Of a stretch of 64,000 bases of DNA, positions 1-11,874 are shown piece after piece (the stretch's first letter is position 1; each line of letters starts with the position of its first letter). The notes beneath the pieces are model-generated. The model saw nothing but the letters and a program-made list of their open reading frames with translations. It was not told the DNA's origin and did no database searches. This DNA comes from Alnus glutinosa (Eukaryota; Streptophyta; Magnoliopsida; Fagales; Betulaceae). The position numbers were made by a program, and so were the translations under genes. The stretch is from positions 8,549,761 through 8,613,760 of the forward strand of contig NC_084889.1 of NCBI RefSeq assembly GCF_958979055.1. The letters are read 5' to 3'.

Positions 1-3000
1 TAGATGGCTGGTAAGTTTATGAAACTGGTTCTCTTGATTAGATGAATATGTTATTATAGTATCTTGATGTGCATTTTCTTTCCTGAATCTAGGCAAAAAT
101 GGGTATGACAGAAGAATTTGAAACTTCTTTGCAAGTTCTCCGGGGGTTTGATACTGATATTTCCTTTGAAGTAAATGAAATAAAGGTAACAGTCACTAGT
201 TCGTGAGTTAAACTGGTTTAGTGTTTTTACTTTATCTATATCATTCAAAGTGATCACCCCTTCCACATACACAATTTCCAGTTATAACTCTGTAATGGAA
301 CCCGTAGTAGGGATGGGCTGGGTTATTTGTAGGGCTGAATGGGCTTGGCCCATTCCAATTGATAGTAGGGCTATGTCTATATAAGGCCCAATATTGTAAT
401 GATAGGGTATCTTGGATCATTGTATTGTTCTTAGAACAAGAGGAGATAAGCACTCTCGAATGTTGCTAAGGAGACTGGCACTCTCGAACGTGGCCAAATC
501 AGTATAGTTTCTGTTATTTCGTTGAATCAATCTACAAATATTCCATTCCTTTATCATTTCAGTATCATTTCTTCCATTTCCATCCCAAATTCATCAATTA
601 AACCCTAGGAATTCAGTAGCGGTAATCGGTACTGTTACAAACTCTTGAATTATATAATTGATATTCCATATCTTTGGGACATCACCTATTTAAATAATTG
701 TCAAATATGAGTTTTGCAGAGATCTGTAGCATCAACAAGCAGAAGGTCAACTATCCGGTTTGCGGAACTCAAACAAAGAAGATACTGGCTTCCTCTGATG
801 GTAATAATTGCTTTCCTAAAAGGTTTGGTTTTCCATTAGTTTTTGTTGTGGCCTCAACCAAGTTCTTTTTTGCCAATTGATATCCTGCAGATTGGAATTG
901 GATTACTCGCTCTGCAACAGCTTAGTGGAATCAATGGTGTCCTATTCTATTCTAGTACCATCTTTCAAGCAGCTGGTAAGCATGAACTCAGTTCCCATCT
1001 TACAATGAAGCATTTCATAGAGGTCGTGCACCAGAATCATATTTGTCTTAAATTACTGTTATTTTTCTTGTTTTTACTTTACCAGTAGGATCTCTCTCTC
1101 TCTCTCTCTCCCTCCCTCCCTGAAAATTGTGGGAACTGGAACTGTGAAACTGTGAATTGAGAGTGGTTGCATTGTCAGAAGTTTAATACAGTACCTCAAG
1201 GAACTGCTATTTGCAACAAGCGACTTTTTCCATAATAAATCCTTTTTTTGCAAGGAATAATTGGCTTGTTAGTTTCCTTGTTTTGTTAACCTAATCAATT
1301 TCTGAACAATCTTACGTATACATCCTGAAATAGCCCACAGCTCGTCAATGCCCTTATGTTGGCTATGAATTTTGGTTTTACCTGAATAAGGTTACTTGTC
1401 CAATTTCATACACTCCTGTAAACGAATTATTAAATGGTCAGCTTAAGGCTCAAGTGTGTTATTAGTTGAGATAATTGTGTACAGGGGTTACATCAAGCAA
1501 TGTGGCTACATTTGGAGTTGGTGCTATTCAGGTACAGCTCAAAGATAAACTCCAGTATATTTCTATAAATTATATAACTTCTCCTTATGTTTAATGTTCT
1601 CAAGCCATAATCACACATAAATGCCATCCAGGTCATTGCCACTGGAGTGAGTACATGGTTGATGGACAAAGCAGGCCGTCGGCTTCTTCTTATTGTGAGT
1701 TTTGAGCATTTCCCTCATTCAGGCTCATTGTTTATTCACAGGTAATTATCTGCCTGGAGGAGAAATGTGGAATTTTTTTAATTTTTCTTTTTGCAGGTTT
1801 CTACCTCTGGAATGACCATTAGCCTCCTAATTGTTGCACTATCATTCTTTTTAAGGGTAATGATATGGTGGATTTTGTTGGACTGAGTTTTTTTTAGGAA
1901 TCTTCATGTGCATGCAAAAAGTTTGTTATTCTTTAATACTCTCTATAGCTTTTCCCATTTGCTTATGATCCCAGGATTTTGGGTCGGATGATTCTACTTT
2001 TTACAGCGTAATGAGCATTATGGCTGTGATTGGAGTTGTGGTATGCCTAATTTTCCTGTCGTTATATGGTGAATCTTAATGCTATCATTTCCTATCCATC
2101 TAACCTATTCTTTCTTTCAGGCAATGGTAGTTTCCTTCTCTCTGGGAGTTGGACCCATTCCGTGGCTTATAATGTCAGAGGTACCACCATTACATTTCTT
2201 TTTCTCATGGGATTCACCTGCTCTTGTTGAACCTGCTAGAATAAGTGGCCAATATACTTAGGTGTAGTGTTGAATATTTGTAAGGTTTTTCAGACACTTG
2301 TGATAATGTCCTTTTATTTAGAACACCACCACCTTTTCACGTATGGAACTTTGCTCTGTTATTTCCACTTCATCCCCGAGGGTATAGAAAAGAGGAAGCA
2401 GAAGAATCTGCTTGAACGTCAAGCTTTTCTTCTTGCAAATCTTGATTTCATGGCTCTAGATCATGTATTGAAGTTAAAAAAAATACTGTGTAGTCCCATT
2501 GGAAGCAACTTAAATACAGTTGTTCATCACAAAGATCACTTTGCATCTGGATTGGAGGATTCACTTACTACCATGTGACCTCTACTTCACCAAAATAAAA
2601 ATATGATCTTTGTAACTTGCTGCAGTTGAAGTAATGGCTCATTTATTTTATAAATTTGGTGATGCAGATCCTTCCAATTAATATTAAGGGCCTTGCTGGA
2701 AGTGTAGCAACACTTGGCAACTGGTTTACCGCATGGGTGGTTACAATGACTGCAAACTTGCTCTTGGAATGGAGCAGTGCAGGTTTGCCTCTTCCACCCA
2801 CCCTCCTACCCCCTTCTTCTCCTACAACTAAACGGGTTAAGACTCCTAAAACCATGTGGGGAACAAAATGCAGGAGAGGGGTTTTGATCTTGTAGTCTAT
2901 CACTAACATTGACCAACAGATGGAATTATTTATTTTACTTGTACTCATTTTTCATCCTGTTGTTTCTTTTTTACTATTCGTTTTATTGGTGTGTAACTAA

Positions 3001-3138
3001 CTCAGGCCGTCTCTGCTATCGACAGGTACCTTCACCATTTACATGGTCTTGGCTGCTTTCACTGTGGCATTTGTTGCGGTTTGGGTCCCTGAAACTAAAG
3101 GAAGAACTCTCGAAGAAATTCAGCGGTCCTTCAGATAA
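1..3138 (+). CDS. ERD6-like (MFS) sugar transporter, C-terminal part, multi-exon
   Basis: The 5' part lies outside the window. Visible coding exons are 1-10, 93-185, 720-800, 891-975, 1485-1531, 1632-1694, 1797-1856, 1975-2040, 2121-2180, 2668-2782 and 3026-3138, all with GT-AG borders and a continuous frame, giving about 263 residues to a TAA stop. They encode the second half of a 12-helix monosaccharide transporter: the central loop (RWLAKMGM), then [41 protein letters not shown] and the closing signature [16 protein letters not shown]. These are hallmarks of the ERD6-like group (Arabidopsis ESL/ERDL proteins), many of which are tonoplast H+/sugar symporters exporting hexose from the vacuole; that location is inferred from the family. 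The intron at 186-719 carries a solo LTR and the one at 976-1484 a CT-rich microsatellite. No frame breaks were seen, so the gene is probably functional. Confidence 0.93.
291..640 (+). mobile_element. Solo LTR in an intron of the sugar transporter
   Basis: A 350-bp insertion starts TGTAATGG and ends CTGTTACA, so the ends form the inverted pair TGTAA/TTACA. It is flanked by an exact 5-bp duplication, AACTC (286-290 and 641-645). A TATA-like TATATAAGG lies near 378-386. TG...CA ends, a 5-bp duplication and the absence of an internal domain define a solo LTR left by LTR-LTR recombination. The superfamily cannot be set without internal sequence. Confidence 0.85.
1091..1120. repeat. CT-rich microsatellite in intron
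   Basis: (TC)n runs into CCCTCCC within the sugar-transporter intron 976-1484. Confidence 0.9.
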
Positions 3139-4881
3139 AATTTCCTTCCTTTTTCTTCTTTTTTTTTTCCCTCTTTCTTAGAAGAAGCAAATTACTGCAA
3201 TTCTGATTTTGATATTGTGAGATGCAAACATGTATATCTTTTTCCCTTTCACAAGGACTTTTTTTTTTTTTTTCCTGGGTGAACTGCTCCTCGGGCTTCG
3301 GCTTTTATTGCTGCTAGCCTGCTACCTGCCTCCATAATTTCCTACAAATGGCTGTATTCTGTCTTTAACAGTTGCCTCATATATTGTTTAATTCATTCAG
3401 ATCAATTTTGCAAGCAAACAGCATTCAATTGCATTGAAATAAGCACACATGCACAAATAGATTACTAGATATTTTTAAGGGACTGAATACAACCTAGAGA
3501 CTCGGTAAATCATTGAGTTGACACATCTTATGCAACTTGGAGACGCTGCTCTCTCATGACTAGTTCAGTCGAATCTATCACCTTCATTTGAGCAACAGGA
3601 CAAAAACTCCCAAATCTTTTGAAGATTTCCGCTATGAATAAATTTAGTGCATATCAAATTGTCAGCATCTTTTGGTTAGCAATGGCTAGAGACAATAAAC
3701 ATTTCTTGATTGCATCCAAAGGAGAATAATGATATATTCCTGGACAAAAATTTGAGTTTCTAATTTTGAATTAGCTGGAGTGACTCCTTCCTTGATATTA
3801 TCAATTGATGATCAATTGATGGCCTATTTTATCATAACTTTTTCAATAATATTTTAAGAGATCTTACTAAATTAAGTCAAATGAAAATATTTTGTCAGTG
3901 ATAACACTTGATATATATATATATAATATAGAGAAACTTCTTTCTCTTCAACTTTATCGTCTTGCCAAATCATCTCCATCTCCACCATATATTCAAGTCA
4001 ATGCTACTACTATATGTCTATATCCTAGTCATCCTGCAACATCATCTCGTGATTAACATCCTCTTTCTCTCCATCATTTACGTTAATTACCTCTTTTTCT
4101 ACTTCAGTCACCTGTACCATACCTTCCTTGTTGACATTCAAGTTTCTTGGACCAGATCATTAAATTTCAAGAACAGAAATATTGCCATTTAAAGGCGCGT
4201 AACAAAGCAGCTATCTTTAAGGCGATATTTGATTTATAATTTAACTGCATTATGCACAAACGAAGTTATACCCGAATATCCCAAAGATCCTATTCTGTTA
4301 ACAAATCAGAAATCTGTTTATGCTGTAAACAAATTCTACTGATAATTTGAAGAAAACGTCTTCCAGAATAATGAAAGTGTTTCGAGACAGAGAAGGAGAG
4401 ATTGTGTTGTTTTTGAATGACCAAGTTTTGCAATGATGATGATTGTGGGGTTAACATTCTTAGGCTACCAATAATCAACAGACCCTATTCAAAGCAATGT
4501 GATATATTTCGTTTGTACTTTGCTTTGACACTGTTGGTGGGGGGACACAAATTATTTGTTCAAAACATTTGAAACTTTGGTCGGTAAACACAGATGGGTT
4601 CATCAATGTCAAGAAAAGAACCACGTGTTTACCAACTTGACTGGTAGGCATGAAAACGGTAATCTAATTACTCACAAGACAAGAGATGTTTGTTTATTCT
4701 GCTGAGTAACATTGGTCAATGGTATAAAGGCCTCATGGTAAGGATATATTAGAAATTTCAATGTACCAAATTAGGGTTTTAATTGGAGACAATATATATA
4801 AGTTGTAATGACTAAATTAGCCGTTCGCATATTATTGAGCTACATAAATTCTGTGTGATTGTCTTCTCTCTCACTTTTAAT
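3139..4881. other. 3' UTR and intergenic DNA
   Basis: This is AT-rich DNA following the sugar-transporter stop. The first few hundred bases are probably 3' UTR. I see no coding frame, RNA gene or well-bounded repeat. Confidence 0.5.
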
Positions 4882-5790
4882 TTAATCTCATGGTCAAAAC
4901 TTTGAGCTTGTTCATCGGGGCCGGGGGGGGGGGGGGGGGGGGGGGGCGGGGCGGCTTCATATCTCCCCCTCCTGGTGCTGGTCTTCCCCCTAGCCTGTGA
5001 GGGTTAGGGTGGTTTTTTGTCATCCCACTGGTCTCTAATGGTGGATGTTTTGTTCTCCCAACCTTAGGGTTGTGGAGCTGTGGTCCCTCCCGGAGTTAGA
5101 TCTAGTGAGATTAGTGTTTTCTTTTGTTGTTTTGCTTTTGGTTTTGTTGTTGTTGGTGCAAACAGAAGGATTCCCAGGCTCTGGCATGTGGGAATGGCGG
5201 ATGTCGATGGGTATTCTGTGGAGTTGTGCTATAAGCCTTGGCTGGGCGTTCGTCGACAGAAGCTTCTCTTTAGTGGTCGCCGGCCTCCTCTGGTTTTTTC
5301 GACAGAGTTGTGCGGTTCTTTCTTGCGCGGCGCGTGGCCAGCACACGTCGGGAAGTGTCTTCCTTGGGTTAGTGCGTGAGGGTCACAGTTTGCATATCCG
5401 ACTTCGTTTAGTGTCGATCTAGGCTTCTGGAGGTCGTTCGATGGCTGGAAGGGTTCTCGGAATAGGTGTATGCTCAACACGCCCTGAGCTCCGGTGGCGG
5501 TTCTCATAGTGTTGGTTTTTTTGTTTTTTGTTTTTTTTTTTTGTATTTGTACATTCTTGTATCCTTGTTCATAATCTACCTTTTGGTAGCTGCTTTAAGC
5601 CAAGATTTTTCCTGACTTAGTGGATGGAGTTTCTTCAGCTTTATTCACTACATTGGCCTACTGGCACTAATGTAGCCTTCGGGCAGTGTTCTCAGCTTCT
5701 TTGCTCCTGTATTTGTTCTGTGGCTTTGGCCTTGATATAATCCCCTTTGGGGTTTCATTTCAAAAAAAAAAAAAAATTAATCGCATGGTC
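4882..5790 (+). mobile_element. Retroposed, poly-A-tailed insertion (probable 5'-truncated LINE end)
   Basis: The insert 4896-5776 ends in a 15-A tail after TTTGGGGTTTCATTTC. It is flanked by a 14-bp duplication with one mismatch: TTAATCTCATGGTC (4882-4895) and TTAATCGCATGGTC (5777-5790). A 3' poly-A plus a long target duplication is the mark of target-primed reverse transcription. The GT-rich body has no convincing reverse transcriptase frame, so it is either the 3' end of a truncated LINE or a retroposed transcript. A run of 24 G (4923-4946) lies near the 5' end. Confidence 0.75.
4923..4946. repeat. Poly-G tract
   Basis: 24 consecutive G followed by CGGGGCGG, near the 5' end of the retroposed insert. 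Confidence 0.95.
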
Positions 5791-8788
5791 TCGACAATCC
5801 CAAACAATGTTAAGGCTATAAGAAAGGGCGATGAAAGGAGTATGATATGAAGTAGATACATCAAAGGATCAAGGTATTCAGCTACAAAATTCTTTGTTGT
5901 AACAAAAAGTCGGTGGGAGATTTAGGTTTAGGTCAACAAGAAGTCCAAAATATCACCCGAGAATGGATGGAAATTCTGGTCAGCAATAGGTGTAAAGCAC
6001 TATCCCTTCAGTATGGAGCCAACCCATTATATTTTTAGTAAATTCGCAGTTGGTTGTACAAATGGAACTGTGATCTAGAACAACAGTTGGCAAATGCTGC
6101 AGAATTACACTTGGTACATTGCCAAGACAATAAATTTAGTCACAAAAATAAAAAAGACAATAATTTTTTTTTTTCTTTTTCTAATTTATATATATATTTT
6201 TATTATACAAGACCCATGTCGTATTATTATTGGTGCCGGTGTAACACTCCGGTAGTTCCTGTCAAAACTTCAAATGAAAATTAGGAATATGAAGTTGTTT
6301 GTCATATATGCTTATGAGATAAAATTTTAAGACCAACTCTAAGAAGCTTATTGCAAATCAGTGCAACTACAGAAAGACTGATTTTGCATTTTTTCTAAGA
6401 GTTTGTCTCCTCAACGCCAACAAAAACAATGCTATGCAGAACAAAGTCATTAAGGTGGCATAAATTTCATGCAATTTACATAAAAAATAATAATAATAAA
6501 AAAATGACCATAACAACTTAACAAATGCCCAAAACTCCAAAAGTGTTCCACATTAGTTTGTACCAGCACAAGTTCTTAACAAAAAAAGCACTATGCAAAA
6601 AGAGAAATGAAAAAAAAAAAAAAAAAAAAGGACGGCTGGTATGCATGGCAATTCACTCCAGAACTTTGCCGGCTGTCTAATGAATCTTCCCCGTACTCGC
6701 CGTTTTCGGCACAAATGACAAATTTTCCAAGGAACGGGAGTAGAGCAGGCCACGGCGATGACAGCTCTAGGAGTTGCAGGGCAGAGCCTGCACCTGGGCC
6801 AAATGCAGCCTGCTGAAACACATTTTTCTCTTTTCGTGTGTGTGTGTTCTGGTAACTACTCTCTTCCAATTACATTCCAGAAACCCCATGTCTCCAGTTA
6901 TCCAAGTCACTAAAACAACAAAAGGATGTTGTGTATATGAGCATTTAGTGTGTAATGTGTATACTGTCTTTGCAATAAGAGGATCTATCAACAGAACTAA
7001 AGAGAGATCTCTTTCCCAAATATTTAAAGGAGCAATATCTCTGGGGAAATAAGACACAATAATTAATGAACTAGAAGAGTACATACTTATAACATCACTT
7101 TCTAGCCAAATTTTTTAATCAGCCAAATACTTTAAAAGCTGAGAAAAGTCTATAATGCTCAATTCATCAAACCAAACAATAATGTGACACAGATAATACA
7201 ACATAATAGCTAAACTAAAGCCTAATAAAGGTCAATCTGAAGAGACTTGACCAAATTTAATCTTGCATGTATTAGGAGGCCTCCAAGGACCAAGGAGTAG
7301 GAGAATTGGCTTGCTGATGCTCAATTGACACAAATGACACTGGTACGTGCTGCGTGCATAAGGCTCACACTTCCCACATTGAAACCATATACACTATCAT
7401 TTTTGCAGTTCCTTCTATACCTCAATTTCTCCCTGATTAATACCAACCATACTATATTTTTTTTTTTTTTTACATTGATTTAGCTTATAGATTAAATGCA
7501 CATTGGATATCTACTACAGTTTAACAGATACAGGAGCTCAAAAGGTTGATTTGGAAAACAACAATGCCTCTGTTGCTCTGGTATATGGACCCTCAACTTT
7601 GGGATGTAGAACAAATTTAAGATCTTGAGAAGGTTGATTTTAATGCTGTTCTCTTTCTCCAACTACTAAAGATTATATCATGGGAGAGAGCATCCCAGTT
7701 TCACACCTCTTAGTGACAAAACCACAAGACACATGATACTGGGATCTTTCTCTATTAGCATTTATCTTGCAGTAGTTGGAACAAAAACAAAAACAAAAGC
7801 ATTCCTAACCAACAATCTCAAGCAGGTAAATTCTTGCATATGAGATCTCTTCCACAACCAGTAAATGACTCAACATCGGCAAGCCAGCTGAATCAGAAGC
7901 TTTAACTGCCTCACAAATCACAATCCAACCTCAGCAAAGAGATGGAAAAACATGCTACCACTAATCAAAATCTTGTGTGACAGTGAAGTCACTTACATTT
8001 TGAATCATGTAGTTTAAAATTGATATAATCAGAAATGTGTCTACAATAAAATTAGATCAAATATAAATATATATCGCGAAGATGCAAGCAAAGTGCGGAT
8101 GAATGTCTACATGTTTCAATTGTTTCAATCATTCAAGATGCATATAGATCTCTAGATAAATCCTTCTCCATTACCTGTTTCTTCAATATATCTTCGGTCT
8201 TAAGCACTGAAGTTAAGTCATGCTAGAAAGAGGAACACGACAAATATGCTTACCTTCTTGTAAGAATTTCCCAAAATATAAATATATAAACCATGATTTT
8301 ATCAGATAGAAAATAACAATCAAAAGAAGTCCATGAAAATCTAGTTGTGCATAGGCCCGGTCCCCTAGTTATCTTTTTCACGACAGACAGCCAAGAATTT
8401 CACACTACTTTGCAAAGCAAGCACAATCAACAAGGCTAAAATAAATTTCTAATTTTACAGAACTTCAAATCTCAATCAATGCTCATCGCTGTTGAAAAAT
8501 GGAAGATGAGACTTATAATAAAAGTTGAGGAGAAAATACATAAAATTAATGCACTCTAAACTACAAAAGCACAAGATTTGGAAAGTTCAAAATTTGGAGC
8601 ATTATTGAAGTACAAAATAAGCATTCCTTCAAATCATAGTTCCGTGGAAACATAAGTGAAACATGCAAGAATTGTGAAGTAAAAAGAACCACAATTTGAC
8701 AAATGAAAGAACCCCAACAAAGTACAGCATCAGCATCTGAAAAAGGTGAAATACCCCAAATGGACAGCCTAACCAACATGTTATTCAG
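5791..8788. other. Intergenic DNA downstream of the KCS gene
   Basis: AT-rich with homopolymer runs (poly-A 6608-6629, poly-T near 7457-7472). One island, 6640-6815, is GC-richer. Read on the minus strand it follows a TTTCAG acceptor-like site and stays open for about 60 codons in two frames, but I recognise neither product. It could be a terminal exon of an unannotated transcript or chance. Otherwise I see no genes; the 3' UTR of the minus-strand KCS gene presumably occupies the right edge. Confidence 0.45.
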
Positions 8789-10342
8789 CTAGGAAAGTTT
8801 TTTCACAGGATACTTGTGAACGCAGTCCTCCCAAGGACCATTTTGAGACGGCTTCACATTCCGGAGTGCCTTCCAAACCGCGCTATTACATTTGAAACCA
8901 CTACCAAATGCAATCTGCCAGACACGGTTACCCTTGCGCATCCTTCCCTTGGCCTCCATATACGCCAACTCATACCAAATGGAGCTCGACGATGTATTCC
9001 CAAACCGGTGAAGAGTCATCCTTGAAGCCTCCACATGAATTGGCAACAACTGAAGATTCTTCTCCAGCTCGTCAATCACAGCCCTGCCTCCAGCATGAAT
9101 GCAAAAATGATCAAACGCCAGCTTAAAATCCGGAATATACGGCTTCACATTCTCATTGAACAACTTCTTAACCAGCAGAGTTGAAAAGAACAGAAGCTGC
9201 TCGCTAATTGGGAGCACAAGAGGCCCCAATGTGGTGATGTTAGTCTTCAGAGCCCCTCCAGCTATTGCCATCAAATCTTTCGACAATGAAACACCTGTCT
9301 TCCCTTTATCATCCTGCTCCTGATAAACACAACGAAAAGCCTTATCATCCGCCCCTCGATGAGTCCTCACCACATGAACAAGCTTGTACTTGGCCCGCCT
9401 CCTGTCCATGGCCTTGTTCGAGAGCAAAACTGCGCTACACCCAACTCGAAACAAGCAATTGGGTATCAACATAGACTTCTTATTCCCGAAATACCAATTC
9501 TGGGTAATATTCTCAGTACTTACAACAACAGCGTAAGTGTTCCTATGGACCTGCAACAATTCCCTCGCAAGATCAATCGCTATAACCCCAGCACTACAAC
9601 CCATCCCACCCAAATTAAAGCTCCTAATATTACCCCTAAGCTTATACTTGTTAACAATCATAGACGAAAGCGAAGGTGTGGGATTAAACAAGCTACAATT
9701 CACAACGAGAACACCGATATCCTTGGGCTTCACATTCGTGTTCGTGAACAGGTTATCCAGGGCGCCAAACATGACCTGCTCGGCCTCCTCCCTGGCCACA
9801 GCCATCGAGGGCGTCGGCGGGATGTGATGCATCGCCTCCGGCACGTACGTCTCTTCGCCGAGCCCTGACCGCTCAAGAATCTTACGCTGAAACTCTAACG
9901 ACGAGTCGTCGAAGTTCCCGTTCAGCCGCGAGTGCTCCATGAAGGAATCAAACGGAGCCTTGAGGCGATCGGGCGGGCGGTAACACGAATAGTCCACGAG
10001 ATAAATAGGTCGGGGGCGGGTCATGATGTAAACGGTCAAACCGAAGACCAAAAAAGCGGAGCAGATCACGACGCTCAGGAGATTGTACTGGAGGTGGAGC
10101 CAGAGCTGGCGAATATCGTTAAGGTTCATTTGCGAGGCCTCGATTAGGGTTACGATAATTAGGGGTATAAAACATAGGGTTAAGAGATTGGAGATCAGGT
10201 AGTGGTACCCTAATTTCACGTACTTGAGATTCACGCTCTGTAGGAAATCCGGGAGCCTCCGGCTCTGCTGGATCCGAACCCCCACCGCACCGCCGGCGCC
10301 TCCGCTCGCGGTGGCCGAGTGGGTTGCACCGCTTGGGTCCAT
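8789..10342 (-). CDS. 3-ketoacyl-CoA synthase, KCS4/KCS9-like
   Basis: An intronless 517-residue frame with the usual length of the family. KCS enzymes are the condensing, chain-selecting step of very-long-chain fatty-acid elongation in the ER, joining malonyl-CoA to a long-chain acyl-CoA for waxes, sphingolipids and suberin. Two N-terminal membrane spans are visible (about 47-67 and 85-107), followed by the FAE1/CUT1-like domain. The triad is intact: Cys249 in [10 protein letters not shown], His416 in FCIHAGGR and Asn449 in RFGNTSSSS. The N-terminal block [20 protein letters not shown] and the G-rich leader match the KCS4/KCS9 subgroup as I remember it; substrate chain length cannot be read from sequence. 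Coding GC content is clearly above the flanks. No frame breaks. Confidence 0.96.
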   Translation of the reverse strand: MDPSGATHSATASGGAGGAVGVRIQQSRRLPDFLQSVNLKYVKLGYHYLISNLLTLCFIPLIIVTLIEASQMNLNDIRQLWLHLQYNLLSVVICSAFLVFGLTVYIMTRPRPIYLVDYSCYRPPDRLKAPFDSFMEHSRLNGNFDDSSLEFQRKILERSGLGEETYVPEAMHHIPPTPSMAVAREEAEQVMFGALDNLFTNTNVKPKDIGVLVVNCSLFNPTPSLSSMIVNKYKLRGNIRSFNLGGMGCSAGVIAIDLARELLQVHRNTYAVVVSTENITQNWYFGNKKSMLIPNCLFRVGCSAVLLSNKAMDRRRAKYKLVHVVRTHRGADDKAFRCVYQEQDDKGKTGVSLSKDLMAIAGGALKTNITTLGPLVLPISEQLLFFSTLLVKKLFNENVKPYIPDFKLAFDHFCIHAGGRAVIDELEKNLQLLPIHVEASRMTLHRFGNTSSSSIWYELAYMEAKGRMRKGNRVWQIAFGSGFKCNSAVWKALRNVKPSQNGPWEDCVHKYPVKKLS

Positions 10343-11874
10343 AGCGGTAGCCTCGAACTTTCAGATTTTCGTTTTTCTCTTTTCTGTGGCCTGTGAGGCT
10401 GTGCCTGTGAGTGCGAGAGATCAGAGCGATTGACGGTTGAGTAACGGTTTCAGGATGAGGATTAGAGGACGTGGAGTATGCGGTTGACTATACGAACATG
10501 ATGCTGAAGTCTGACTATTTTACCCAATCAAACTGCTTGTAATCATCGTCAAAAAGTCAGAAAATGGCTTCGGTGTAAGTGTAATCCTTTCCTATGTGTC
10601 CACGTTCGATTGGGCCGGCTTTAAATCTGTTTTCGTTTTGCATTTGTTGAGACAAAATACAATGAAATAGAAATTTGTTCTAATAGCCGTTGGCCCGTGA
10701 GAAGCATTTTTGTACTTTCTTGTTCCTCTCTATTTTTTTTTTTCTTTTTTTTTAATAATGCTACGTATTATTATTATTATTTTTTTGTCTTCAAAATTAA
10801 TGTGATTCTTAAAATTTCTTCAACCTAGTATTTTTTTTTGAAAAAAATAAATTGTCCTATAAACCCCACATTCCAAATACGACACTTTTCAAATATAAAA
10901 AACGTCACCAAAAAGACTTGGGGTTAACACGAGCAATCCTTTCCAAAACACGAATCAAACGTACACTTTTCAAAAGGAGAATACCCGCCGGCAACAGATG
11001 CTCCCACAGCAGATTATTAACGAAATGGCCATCAATCAGACAGCTGTACTGGTAACAGCTGGCAACTACGGGAGTTTGTGGTTATGGGAAAGCTGCAAAA
11101 GCCTGGCTCCCTCGGTAGTGAAGTTAGGATTGACAACAGTTCAAAGGTGGAGACAATTCAAACGTGGAAAGAAGATGAAATGAACATGCTTCCCCAGAAA
11201 ACTCTCTCAATTTCATGCCTCCTAGAGATATTCATAATTCATTGGTTTTAGATTTCATCCTCCACCTTATTCTTTGGCAAAAGAAAAATAAAGATAAACG
11301 AGAATATTTACTTGATAATACCCTCTTCAATTCTCTCTCAGTTAGTACAAACACAAAAAAGCATATAGATTAACTAAGAGATGGCCTTATATTTCTTCGG
11401 CTAATGAATACTTGGAGACGACCAAGATGTACTGCCATTGCTTTTTGCTTTTTGCTTTTTTACTTTTTTGGTGCAACCCACCATTTCTATATGTTCCCTA
11501 AGTAGCTTTTGACGAGTACAGTAAATCACCATGACTGCTTCTCCGGCTGTCACATTATTGTCCAAATCCTCAACTACTGACATGTCAACAAAATATTTGT
11601 TTACTAATTATTACCTTCTACAGGCTACAGTCACAAGTTGGATTAACTGATAAATGGCCATAGTGATCATCTCTGTTTTCTTCTATGAATAAAGAAAACT
11701 AACATAATTCCTGCCCAACATTCAGATAAGAACTCATTTAAAGAAACAAAAGCAAGGCGCAACAGATGCAGATGAAGTGGAGCAGTTGGTTATCAAATTT
11801 GAAGAAGCAGGATCAGAGGCCAAATAACAGGAGATGAAAAAATGCTGTGTCCATTGGTTAAATACCAAGTAAAG
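10343..11874. other. Intergenic DNA between the KCS and Maf-like genes
   Basis: The left edge is the KCS 5' region. The rest lies downstream of the Maf-like gene. Short open frames (for example 10998-11183 on plus, 11401-11583 on minus) have no recognised product or splice context. No bounded repeat was seen. Confidence 0.45.

Noticed and set aside
9359..9868. 169-codon plus-strand frame
   Set aside because: It lies antisense within the KCS coding region and is a shadow of that gene.
11401..11583. 60-codon minus frame after the Maf-like gene as an extra exon
   Set aside because: The Maf-like protein ends naturally at LIREAL with a stop, and no acceptor or family match supports an added exon.
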